DNA of 11,532 nt from JBFKUL01 sp041635755 (GTDB lineage Bacteria > Pseudomonadota > Gammaproteobacteria > Burkholderiales > SG8-39), in the NCBI GenBank assembly GCA_041635755.1, contig JBFKUL010000076.1, forward strand, positions 1 through 11,532. The letters are read 5' to 3'. Shown piece by piece: positions 5,762-11,532 of the stretch. Position 1 is the stretch's first letter. Each line of letters opens with the position of its first letter. Position numbers and translations under genes: made by a program. Under the pieces are notes generated by a model that was not told where the DNA came from, did no database searches, and saw only the letters and a list, made by a program, of their open reading frames with translations.

Positions 5762-5780
5762 CGCGTGGCAGCGCCCCGCG
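5762..5780 (+). other. Stem-loop in the spc leader, distal
   Basis: CGCG (5762-5765) pairs with CGCG (5777-5780), followed by a T/C mismatch and an inner GG/CC pair around the 5-base loop CAGCG. It ends about 13 bases before the GGAG of the rplN ribosome-binding site, so it could influence rplN initiation. This is by-eye pairing only. Confidence 0.3.
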
Positions 5781-5805
5781 ATCAAGTTGGATGGAGAACT
5801 GAAAA

Positions 5806-6174
5806 ATGATTCAGATGCAGTCCATTCTGGACGTGGCCGACAATACCGGCGCGCGCTCGGTGATGTGCATCAAGGTGCTGGGCGGCTCCAAGCGCCGCTA
5901 TGCCTCGATCGGCGACGTCATCAAGGTGAGCGTCAAGGACGTCGCGCCGCGCGGGCGCGTCAAGAAAGGCGAGGTTTACCACGCGGTCGTAGTGCGTACC
6001 GCCAAGGGCGTGCGCCGTTCCGACGGCTCGCTGATCCGTTTCGACTCCAACGCCGCAGTGCTGCTGACGCCCAAGCTCGAGCCGATCGGCACGCGCATTT
6101 TCGGGCCGGTGACGCGCGAGCTGCGCACCGAGCGCTTCATGAAGATCGTGTCGCTCGCGCCGGAAGTGATCTGA
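5806..6174 (+). CDS. rplN: 50S ribosomal protein L14
   Basis: L14 lies on the 50S interface and is the binding site of the silencing factor RsfS. The 122-aa product has the family length and the motifs MIQMQSILDVADNTGARSVM, IKVSVKDVAPRGRVKKGEVY, FDSNAAVLL and IGTRIFGPVTREL. The end ERFMKIVSLAPEVI is standard. The ATG at 5806 is preceded by TGGAGAA at suitable spacing. It is the first gene downstream of the putative spc promoter. rplX starts 11 bp after its stop. Confidence 0.98.
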   Translation: MIQMQSILDVADNTGARSVMCIKVLGGSKRRYASIGDVIKVSVKDVAPRGRVKKGEVYHAVVVRTAKGVRRSDGSLIRFDSNAAVLLTPKLEPIGTRIFGPVTRELRTERFMKIVSLAPEVI

Positions 6175-6185
6175 GGACAACCGAC

Positions 6186-6503
6186 ATGCAACGCATCCGC
6201 AAAGGCGACGAAATCGTGGTTACCGCCGGCCGGGACAAGGGCAAGCGTGGCACGGTGCTGCGCCGCATCGACGATCAGTTCGTCGTGGTCGAAGGCGTCA
6301 ACCGCGTCAAGAAGCATCAGCGACCCAACCCCATGAAGGGCGTCACCGGAGGCATCGTCGACAAGGACATGCCGATCCACGTCTCCAACATCGCGCTGTT
6401 CAACCCCGCGACGCAGAAAGCCGACCGCGTAGGTTTCAAGTCCCTTGAGGACGGCCGCAAGGTGCGGGTGTTCAAGTCGAACGGCGAGCAGGTCGACGCG
6501 TAA
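6186..6503 (+). CDS. rplX: 50S ribosomal protein L24
   Basis: L24 is one of the two assembly-initiator proteins of the 50S subunit and has a KOW motif. I place the start at the ATG at 6186, giving 105 aa (E. coli 104). The open frame extends further upstream, but that part overlaps rplN and has no family match, and GAGGAC lies about 7 bases before this ATG. The product begins MQRIRKGDEIVVTAGRDKGK, with the KOW segment GKRGTVLRR, then VKKHQRPNPMKGVTGGIV and MPIHVSNIALFNP. The stop TAA is at 6501-6503. Confidence 0.97.
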   Translation: MQRIRKGDEIVVTAGRDKGKRGTVLRRIDDQFVVVEGVNRVKKHQRPNPMKGVTGGIVDKDMPIHVSNIALFNPATQKADRVGFKSLEDGRKVRVFKSNGEQVDA

Positions 6504-6513
6504 GGCGAGCGCC

Positions 6514-7212
6514 ATGGCCAAAAGCGAAGCGAAAGGCACCGATAAAGTGAAGGACAAGGGCAAGGCCGCAGAGCAGGGGAAGGCCGCCGACAAGGTCAAG
6601 GCCGCCGAGAAGGCGAAGTCCACCGAGAAGGCGGTGCCGGCGGAGAAGGGCAAGCCTGCGATCCCGGCGCCGCCGGCGCGGCTGCACGTGCACTACCGGG
6701 AGAAAGTGGTGCCCGAGCTCACCACGAAGTTCGGCTACAAGTCAGTGATGCAGGTGCCGCGCATTCGCAAGATCACGCTCAATATGGGCGTGGGCGAGGC
6801 GACCGGCGACAAGAAGATTCTCGAGAACGCGGTCGGCGACCTGACCAAGATCGCTGGCCAGAAGCCGGTGATCACCAAGGCGCGCAAATCGATCGCGACG
6901 TTCAAGGTGCGCGCCGGCTATCCGATCGGGTGCATGGTCACCCTGCGCGGCGCGCGCATGTACGAGTTTCTCGACCGCCTGGTGAACATCGCCATTCCGC
7001 GAATCCGCGACTTCCGCGGCATCTCGAATCGGGCGTTCGACGGCCGCGGCAACTACAACCTGGGCGTCAAGGAACAGATCATCTTCCCGGAGATCGACTA
7101 CGACAAGGTCGATGCGCTGCGGGGGCTGAACATCAGCATCACCACCACCGCGAAGTCGGATGACGAGGCGCGCGCGCTGCTCGCCGCATTCCGCTTTCCG
7201 TTCAAGACCTGA
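6514..7212 (+). CDS. rplE: 50S ribosomal protein L5 with Lys/Ala/Glu N-terminal extension
   Basis: L5 binds 5S rRNA in the central protuberance, touches the P-site tRNA and forms bridge B1b with S13. From about residue 57 this is a full L5: LHVHYREKVVPEL, SVMQVPRIRKITLNMGVGEA, QKPVITKARKSIATFK and FPEIDYDKVDALRGLNI. With the start at 6514 the protein is 232 aa against 179 in E. coli, because about 53 residues rich in Lys, Ala and Glu precede the core. The ATG at 6514 follows AAGGCGAG just after the rplX stop and encodes MAKSEAKG. The next in-frame ATG is inside the conserved core (MQVPRI). A GTG at about 6688 is possible but has no good ribosome-binding site, so the extension is probably translated. 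Confidence 0.95.
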   Translation: MAKSEAKGTDKVKDKGKAAEQGKAADKVKAAEKAKSTEKAVPAEKGKPAIPAPPARLHVHYREKVVPELTTKFGYKSVMQVPRIRKITLNMGVGEATGDKKILENAVGDLTKIAGQKPVITKARKSIATFKVRAGYPIGCMVTLRGARMYEFLDRLVNIAIPRIRDFRGISNRAFDGRGNYNLGVKEQIIFPEIDYDKVDALRGLNISITTTAKSDDEARALLAAFRFPFKT

Positions 7213-7220
7213 GGTTCAAC

Positions 7221-7526
7221 ATGGCCAAGCTCGCACTCACGAACCGCGAAAAGAAGCGCCGCAAGACCGTCGAGAAGTTCAAGGCGCGTCGCGCGGCACT
7301 GATGGAGGTGCTGCAAAGCTCGCATGCCTCCGACGAGGACAAGGACGCCGCGCGCGAGAAGCTGCAGAGGATGCCGCGCGACGCTTCGGCGACGCGCCTG
7401 CGCAACCGCTGCGCACTGACCGGGCGCCCCCGCGGCGTGTACCGCAAGTTCGGGCTCGGGCGCAGCAAGCTGCGCGAGCTCGCCATGCGCGGCGAGGTGC
7501 CGGGCGTGATCAAGGCCAGCTGGTAA
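7221..7526 (+). CDS. rpsN: 30S ribosomal protein S14 (zinc-independent, long type)
   Basis: S14 is a 30S head protein near S3, S10 and S19. The 101-aa length equals E. coli S14. The sequence MAKLALTNREKKRRKTVEKF, then RLRNRCALTGRPRGVYRKFGL and REVPGV-like ending (RGEVPGVIKASW) is the long C-minus type. It has a single cysteine where zinc-binding S14 has paired CxxC motifs. TGAGGTT at the rplE stop provides a modest ribosome-binding site. rpsH follows with a strong AAGGAG overlapping this gene's stop. Confidence 0.98.
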   Translation: MAKLALTNREKKRRKTVEKFKARRAALMEVLQSSHASDEDKDAAREKLQRMPRDASATRLRNRCALTGRPRGVYRKFGLGRSKLRELAMRGEVPGVIKASW

Positions 7527-7537
7527 GGAGCAACAAG

Positions 7538-7933
7538 ATGAGCATGAGCGACCCGATCGCCGACATGCTGACGCGCATCCGCAACGCGCAGCTGGTCGGC
7601 CACGCCGAGGTCCTGATTCCCGCCTCTCACCTGAAGGCCGCCATTGCCCAGGTGCTGAAGGACGAAGGGTATATCGACGAGTTCGCGGTGCGCGAGACGA
7701 CGGGCAGGCCCGTGCTTGCGATCAGCCTCAAGTACTACGCCGGGCGGCCGGTGATCGAGCGCATCGAGCGCGTCTCGAAGCCCGGGCTACGCGTCTACAA
7801 GGGCCGCAACGACATTCCGCGGGTGATGAACGGGCTGGGCGTGGCGATTCTTTCGACTTCGCACGGCGTGATGACCGATCGCAAGGCGCGCGACACCGGC
7901 GTCGGCGGCGAAGTGCTCTGCATCGTGGCCTAG
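7538..7933 (+). CDS. rpsH: 30S ribosomal protein S8
   Basis: S8 is a primary 16S rRNA-binding protein and, in E. coli, the translational repressor of the spc operon. The open frame extends upstream, but the true start is the ATG at 7538, seven bases after AAGGAG (7525-7530), giving 131 aa. The product begins MSMSDPIADMLTRIRNAQ, has KPGLRVYKGRNDIPRVMNGLG, and ends with the signature MTDRKARDTGVGGEVLCIVA. The length equals or nearly equals E. coli S8 (130 aa). I could not find the E. coli-type S8 target near the rplX/rplE junction, so autoregulation here is unproven. Confidence 0.98.
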   Translation: MSMSDPIADMLTRIRNAQLVGHAEVLIPASHLKAAIAQVLKDEGYIDEFAVRETTGRPVLAISLKYYAGRPVIERIERVSKPGLRVYKGRNDIPRVMNGLGVAILSTSHGVMTDRKARDTGVGGEVLCIVA

Positions 7934-7943
7934 GGAGGAAACG

Positions 7944-8477
7944 ATGTCCCGCATCGCCAAGTATCCGATTCCGCTGCCCAAAGGCGTCGAGGTCAACGTC
8001 GCCGCGGGCCAGATTTCGGTCAAGGGGCCTCTTGGCACCCTGACCCGGCAGGCGGACCCGAATGTCGCGGTAGAGAAAAAGGGCGAGCAGCTCGAGTGCA
8101 AGGCGCTCGGCAACTCGCGCCATGCCAACGCCATGTCGGGCACGATGCGCGCGCTGGTGGCCAACATGGTGTCCGGCGTGAGCAAGGGTTTCGAGCGGCG
8201 CCTCGCGCTGGTCGGGGTCGGCTACCGCGCGCAGGCGCAGGGCGACAAGCTCAACCTCACGCTTGGCTTTTCGCACCCCGTGGTGCATCAGATGCCCAAG
8301 GGGGTCAAGGTCGCGACGCCAACGCAAACCGAGATCGTGATCACCGGATTGGACAAGCAGCTCGTCGGCCAGGTGGCCGCCGAGGTCCGCGCCTACCGCT
8401 CGCCCGAGCCTTACAAGGGCAAGGGAGTGCGCTACCTCAACGAAGTCGTCGTCTTGAAAGAGACGAAGAAGAAGTAA
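7944..8477 (+). CDS. rplF: 50S ribosomal protein L6
   Basis: L6 has two tandem RNA-binding domains and lies near the sarcin-ricin loop where translation GTPases bind. The 177-aa product equals the E. coli length. It begins MSRIAKYPIPLPKGVEV, has VSKGFERRLALVGVGYRAQ at the domain junction, and the C-terminal signature RSPEPYKGKGVRYLNE. The start at 7944 is marked by a strong GGGAGGA sequence overlapping the rpsH stop. The C-terminus is lysine-rich (ETKKK), as usual. Confidence 0.98.
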   Translation: MSRIAKYPIPLPKGVEVNVAAGQISVKGPLGTLTRQADPNVAVEKKGEQLECKALGNSRHANAMSGTMRALVANMVSGVSKGFERRLALVGVGYRAQAQGDKLNLTLGFSHPVVHQMPKGVKVATPTQTEIVITGLDKQLVGQVAAEVRAYRSPEPYKGKGVRYLNEVVVLKETKKK

Positions 8478-8489
8478 CGGGACCAGGCC

Positions 8490-8846
8490 ATGATCGACAA
8501 GAATCCAGCACGCCTGCGCCGAGCGCGCCAGACCCGGCTCAAGATCCGCGAGCTCGAGGCGGTGCGGCTCGCCGTGCACCGCACGAACAGCCACATCTAC
8601 GCACAGATCGTCGCGTCCGACGGGCAGAAAGTGCTTGTCAGCGCATCGAGCGCGGAGAAGGAAGTGCGCGCAAAGCTGAAGAACGGCAGCAACATCAAGG
8701 CCGCCGAGATCATCGGCCAGCGCATCGCCGAGAAGGCGAAGGCCGCTGGCATCGAGAAGGTCGCGTTCGACCGCTCGGGCTACCGGTATCACGGGCGCGT
8801 GAAAGCGCTCGCCGAGGCCGCGCGCTCGGGCGGCCTCAAGTTCTAA
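8490..8846 (+). CDS. rplR: 50S ribosomal protein L18
   Basis: L18 binds 5S rRNA together with L5 in the central protuberance. The 118-aa product matches the family (E. coli 117 aa). It has a basic N-terminus with RLRRARQTRLKIRE, the core VHRTNSHIYAQIVASDG, GQRIAEKAKAAGIEKVAFDR and the end YHGRVKALAEAARSGGLKF. The ribosome-binding site is weak (GGGACCAGG), so translation may be coupled to the strongly initiated rplF 12 bp upstream. Confidence 0.98.
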   Translation: MIDKNPARLRRARQTRLKIRELEAVRLAVHRTNSHIYAQIVASDGQKVLVSASSAEKEVRAKLKNGSNIKAAEIIGQRIAEKAKAAGIEKVAFDRSGYRYHGRVKALAEAARSGGLKF

Positions 8847-8865
8847 CGTAACGGGGCGAAACCGA

Positions 8866-9387
8866 ATGGCGAAGATGCAACCCAGGATGCAGCAGTCGCA
8901 GGAGCGCTCCGACGGCCTGCGCGAGAAAATGGTGTCGGTCAACCGCGTCACCAAGGTGGTGAAGGGAGGGCGCGTGCTCGGCTTTGCGGCGCTGGCGGTG
9001 GTCGGCGACGGCGACGGCGGCGTCGGCATGGGCAAGGGCAAGGCGCGCGAAGTTCCGGTCGCGGTGCAGAAGGCGATGGAAGAGGCGCGCCGCAAGCTCT
9101 TCAAGGTGAAGCTCAAGAGCGGCACGCTGCACCATGCCGTGACTGGGCGCCACGGCTCGGCCAAAGTGCTGATGCAGCCCGCCTCGCAGGGCACCGGCAT
9201 CATTGCCGGCGGTCCGATGCGCGCGGTATTCGAAGTCATGGGCGTGACCAACATCCTTGCCAAATGCTTCGGCTCGACCAACCCATACAACGTGGTGCGC
9301 GCGACGTTGAATGGACTGCAGGCCATGAATACGCCGGCCGAGATCGCCGCCAAGCGCGGCAAGAAAGTCGAAGAAATCGTTTCGTGA
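8866..9387 (+). CDS. rpsE: 30S ribosomal protein S5
   Basis: S5 lies behind the decoding centre and at the mRNA entry site. It affects accuracy and is the target of classic spectinomycin-resistance mutations. The 173-aa protein is close to E. coli S5 (167 aa). Its N-terminal double-stranded-RNA-binding domain reads EKMVSVNRVTKVVKGGRVLG and GDGDGGVGMGKGKAREVPVA. The C-terminal domain has PASQGTGIIAGGPMRAV and GSTNPYNVVRATLNGL. The ATG at 8866 is preceded by GGGGCGAAA. Two other methionines follow within 8 codons, so the exact start could differ slightly. Confidence 0.97.
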   Translation: MAKMQPRMQQSQERSDGLREKMVSVNRVTKVVKGGRVLGFAALAVVGDGDGGVGMGKGKAREVPVAVQKAMEEARRKLFKVKLKSGTLHHAVTGRHGSAKVLMQPASQGTGIIAGGPMRAVFEVMGVTNILAKCFGSTNPYNVVRATLNGLQAMNTPAEIAAKRGKKVEEIVS

Positions 9388-9395
9388 GCCCGGTC

Positions 9396-9578
9396 ATGGC
9401 GGACAAGAAAATCAAGGTCAGGCTCATCAAGGGGCTGGCGGGCTGCAAGGAGACGCACCGCGCGACCGTGCGCGGACTGGGGCTCCGGCGCCTGAACCAT
9501 ACGGTCGAGCTCGCCGATACGCCGGCGGTGCGCGGCATGATCAACAAGGTCTACTACCTGATCCAGGTGGTGAACTGA
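9396..9578 (+). CDS. rpmD: 50S ribosomal protein L30
   Basis: L30 is a small 50S protein. The true gene is the 60-aa stretch beginning at the ATG at 9396. The open frame runs further 5' but that part overlaps rpsE and is not conserved. The product reads KKIKVRLIKGLAGCKETHRA, GLGLRRLNHTVELADTPAVR and ends GMINKVYYLIQVVN, which is the family pattern (E. coli 59 aa). The ribosome-binding site is poor, only GTGAG at the rpsE stop, suggesting translational coupling to rpsE. rplO follows after 13 bp. Confidence 0.97.
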   Translation: MADKKIKVRLIKGLAGCKETHRATVRGLGLRRLNHTVELADTPAVRGMINKVYYLIQVVN

Positions 9579-9591
9579 AGCGAGGCGGCAG

Positions 9592-10071
9592 ATGCGACTC
9601 AACACATTGAAACCCGCTCCCGGGTCCAAGCAATCGCGGCGCCGTGTCGGGCGCGGCGTCGGCTCCGGCCTGGGCAAGACCGCGGGCCGCGGCCACAAGG
9701 GCCAGCATGCGCGCTCGGGCGGATACCACAAGATCGGCTTCGAGGGCGGACAGATGCCGCTGCACCGGCGCCTGCCCAAGCGCGGCTTCACCTCGCTCAC
9801 GCGCAACGACTGTGCCGAGGTCCGGACCGGCGAGCTCGAAAAGCTCGGCGCCGCGGAGATCGACCTGAAAGCGCTCAAGGCAGCACGCATCGTGCCGCAC
9901 GACGCGCTGGCGGCGAAGGTGATTCTCTCGGGCAAGCTCACGCGCAAAGTGACGCTCAAGGGCCTCAAGGCGTCGAAAGGCGCTCGCGCCGCGATCGAGT
10001 CGGCGGGCGGCAAAGTCGAAGACGCGCCTGCCGGCAAGGCCGAAGGCGCGCCGAAACCGGCCGCGGCCTAA
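9592..10071 (+). CDS. rplO: 50S ribosomal protein L15 with short Ala/Pro/Lys tail
   Basis: L15 is a late-assembling 50S protein with a long N-terminal arm buried in rRNA. The arm is clear: MRLNTLKPAPGSKQSRRRVG, GSGLGKTAGRGHKGQ and GFEGGQMPLHRRLPKRGF. The globular domain ends KGARAAIESAGGKVE at about residue 143, where E. coli L15 (144 aa) stops. Here 16 more residues follow (DAPAGKAEGAPKPAAA), giving 159 aa. GCGAGGCGG precedes the ATG. The gene stops 24 bp before secY, in the usual rplO-secY order. Confidence 0.97.
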   Translation: MRLNTLKPAPGSKQSRRRVGRGVGSGLGKTAGRGHKGQHARSGGYHKIGFEGGQMPLHRRLPKRGFTSLTRNDCAEVRTGELEKLGAAEIDLKALKAARIVPHDALAAKVILSGKLTRKVTLKGLKASKGARAAIESAGGKVEDAPAGKAEGAPKPAAA

Positions 10072-10095
10072 CCGAGGTTCAGAGAGGGCATTTTC

Positions 10096-11418
10096 TTGGC
10101 CACCGCGCTTCCCAACGTCGGCAAGACGGGCCGCTACGGCGATCTGAGGCGCAGGCTGCTGTTCCTGCTGCTCGCGCTCGTCGTGTTCCGCATCGGGGCG
10201 CATATCCCGGTGCCGGGCATCGACCCGAACGTGCTTGCCGATCTATTCCAGGGTCAGCAAGGCGGCATTCTCGGCATGTTCAATATGTTCTCGGGCGGAG
10301 CGCTGTCGCGCTTCACGATCTTCGCCCTGGGCATCATGCCGTACATTTCGGCCTCGATCATCATGCAGTTGATGAGCACCGTGTCGCCGCACCTCGACGC
10401 GCTGCGCAAGGAAGGCGAATCGGGGCGGCGCAAGATCACGCAGTACACGCGCTACGGCACGGTGTTTCTGTCGCTGTTCCAGGCGACCGGCATTTCGGTG
10501 GCGCTCGAGGCGCAGGCAGGCCTGGTGCTCGAGCCGGGGCTCATGTTCCGCGTCACCACCATCACCACGCTGGTGACAGGCACCATGTTCCTCATGTGGC
10601 TCGGCGAGCAGATTACCGAGCGCGGCTTGGGCAACGGCATCTCGATCATCATCTTCGCCGGAATCGCGGCGGGTCTGCCGACCGCCATCGCCGGCACCCT
10701 CGAGCTGGTGCGTACGGGCGCAATCCACCCGCTGACTGCGCTGCTGATCGGCGTCGCGGTGCTTCTGGTCACTGCCTTCGTCTGCTTCGTCGAGCGGGGC
10801 CAGCGCAAGATCCTGGTCAACTACGCCAAGCGCCAGGTCGGCAATCGCGTCTACGGCGGGCAAAGCTCGCATCTGCCCTTCAAGCTCAACATGGCAGGCG
10901 TAATTCCACCGATCTTTGCCAGCTCGCTGATCCTGTTTCCGGCCACGCTGCTGGGCTGGTTCGGCTCGGCCGAAGGCATGCTGTGGCTACGCGACATCGC
11001 CGGCACGCTTACGCCGGGGCAGCCGATCTACGTGCTGTTCTATGCCGCGATGATCATCTTCTTCTGCTTCTTCTACACGGCATTGCAGTACAGCCCGAAG
11101 GAGACGGCGGATAACCTGAAGAAGTCCGGCGCCTTTGTGCCGGGCATCCGGCCGGGCGACCAGACGGCGCGCTACCTCGAGCGAATCCTTACCCGGCTGA
11201 CCCTTGCGGGGGCGACCTACGTCACGGCGGTGTGTCTGCTGCCCGAGTTCCTGATTCTAAAGTGGAATGTGCCGTTCTATTTTGGCGGCACCTCGCTGCT
11301 GATCATCGTGGTGGTGACCATGGATTTCATGTCGCAGGTCCAGGCCTACGTCATGACGCACCAATACGAAAGCTTGCTGCGCAAGGCGAACTTCAAGGGC
11401 GGGTTGCCGGTGCGCTGA
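10096..11418 (+). CDS. secY: Protein translocase channel subunit SecY (TTG start)
   Basis: SecY is the inner-membrane channel that, with SecE, SecG and SecA, exports unfolded proteins and inserts membrane proteins. The 440-aa product matches the family (E. coli 443). The N-terminus reads MATALPNVGK and GDLRRRLLFLLLALVVFRIG (TM1). A plug region at about 57-72 and ten hydrophobic segments follow, near residues 21-40, 72-95, 119-140, 152-175, 181-200, 213-232, 267-288, 311-330, 370-386 and 393-415. R352 in VPGIRPGDQTARY aligns with the essential E. coli R357 that contacts SecA. The start is a TTG at 10096 with GAGAGGG about 8 bases upstream. The next in-frame ATG is about 60 codons on and would remove TM1, so TTG is well supported. 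Confidence 0.97.
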   Translation: MATALPNVGKTGRYGDLRRRLLFLLLALVVFRIGAHIPVPGIDPNVLADLFQGQQGGILGMFNMFSGGALSRFTIFALGIMPYISASIIMQLMSTVSPHLDALRKEGESGRRKITQYTRYGTVFLSLFQATGISVALEAQAGLVLEPGLMFRVTTITTLVTGTMFLMWLGEQITERGLGNGISIIIFAGIAAGLPTAIAGTLELVRTGAIHPLTALLIGVAVLLVTAFVCFVERGQRKILVNYAKRQVGNRVYGGQSSHLPFKLNMAGVIPPIFASSLILFPATLLGWFGSAEGMLWLRDIAGTLTPGQPIYVLFYAAMIIFFCFFYTALQYSPKETADNLKKSGAFVPGIRPGDQTARYLERILTRLTLAGATYVTAVCLLPEFLILKWNVPFYFGGTSLLIIVVVTMDFMSQVQAYVMTHQYESLLRKANFKGGLPVR

Positions 11419-11454
11419 GCGCTGGGGCGGCGAGGGCGAAAAAGGAGCAGTGAC

Positions 11455-11532
11455 ATGAAAGTGATGGCATCGGTGAAGAAAATCTGCCGCAAATGCAAGA
11501 TCGTGCGGCGCAAAGGCGTGGTGCGCGTGATC
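11455..11532 (+). CDS. rpmJ: 50S ribosomal protein L36, N-terminal part (runs off window)
   Basis: L36 is the smallest bacterial ribosomal protein and is usually zinc-binding. The first 26 codons are present: MKVMASVKKICRKCKIVRRK then GVVRVI, in frame to the last base of the window. C11 and C14 form the first half of the zinc site (C+ type). The remaining Cys and His ligands would lie beyond the window. A strong AAAGGAG at 11441-11447 sits 7 bases before the ATG. It directly follows secY with a 36-bp spacer that contains no infA and no terminator. Confidence 0.95.
   Translation, partial: MKVMASVKKICRKCKIVRRKGVVRVI

Larger units (their letters stand above)
5639..5805 (+). promoter_or_regulatory. 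rpsQ-rplN intergenic region (S10/spc boundary) with leader
   Basis: This 167-bp gap separates the S10 and spc gene sets. It holds a sigma70-type promoter (5662-5690), a leader of about 108 nt with two hairpins (5705-5732 and 5762-5780), and the rplN ribosome-binding sequence TGGAGAA before the ATG at 5806. No intrinsic terminator for the S10 transcript is apparent, so readthrough from upstream is expected to contribute to spc expression. The open reading frame crossing much of the gap begins inside rpsQ and shows no protein-like composition. Confidence 0.6.

Noticed and set aside
6480..6560. E. coli-type S8 repressor-binding hairpin at the rplX/rplE junction
   Set aside because: I could not match the characteristic structure. 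The start of rplE is replaced here by the N-terminal extension, and this RNA class is known mainly from Gammaproteobacteria.
7728..10037. A 769-codon open frame on the - strand opposite rpsH to rplO
   Set aside because: It lies antisense to eight or so confidently identified genes, has Arg/Ala/Leu-rich composition typical of GC-rich shadow frames, and has no recognisable domain.

Overview
The window is a contiguous stretch of the bacterial str/S10/spc ribosomal-protein region, read entirely on the + strand. It runs from the 3' end of an EF-Tu gene (tuf), through the complete S10 and spc gene sets and secY, into the first 26 codons of rpmJ. The DNA is GC-rich, and codon third positions are dominated by G and C. 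The protein sequences (S3, L22, L16, S8, L14, SecY) look most like Betaproteobacteria. This assignment rests on remembered family sequences, not on a search, and I cannot name the genus.

Layout: tuf (partial), rpsJ, a 151-bp structured gap, rplC, rplD, rplW, rplB, rpsS, rplV, a 68-bp gap with a possible 16-codon ORF, rpsC, rplP, rpmC, rpsQ. A 167-bp gap carrying a good sigma70-type promoter follows (the expected Pspc position), then rplN, rplX, rplE, rpsN, rpsH, rplF, rplR, rpsE, rpmD, rplO, secY and rpmJ (partial). Other junctions are tight: 4-bp ATGA overlaps at rplD/rplW and rpmC/rpsQ, and many Shine-Dalgarno sequences overlap the previous stop codon. I see no mobile elements, tRNA/rRNA genes, CRISPR arrays or convincing intrinsic terminators.

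The genes work together. All the ribosomal proteins are structural parts of the 30S or 50S subunit and are made in stoichiometric amounts from long polycistronic mRNAs. EF-Tu delivers aminoacyl-tRNA to the same ribosome. SecY is the channel through which ribosome-bound or SecA-bound nascent proteins cross the inner membrane.

This is core housekeeping DNA, and I do not find an undescribed defence or mobile system. The most unusual signal is that several ribosomal proteins carry low-complexity, probably disordered additions: an Ala/Pro tail on S19, a long Lys/Ala/Pro/Thr tail on S3, a Lys/Ala/Glu N-terminal extension on L5, and smaller additions on S17 and L15. Secondary points are two stem-loops before rplC, the putative spc promoter and structured leader, a possible leader peptide before rpsC, a TTG start for secY, an altered tunnel-loop motif in L22, and no infA between secY and rpmJ.
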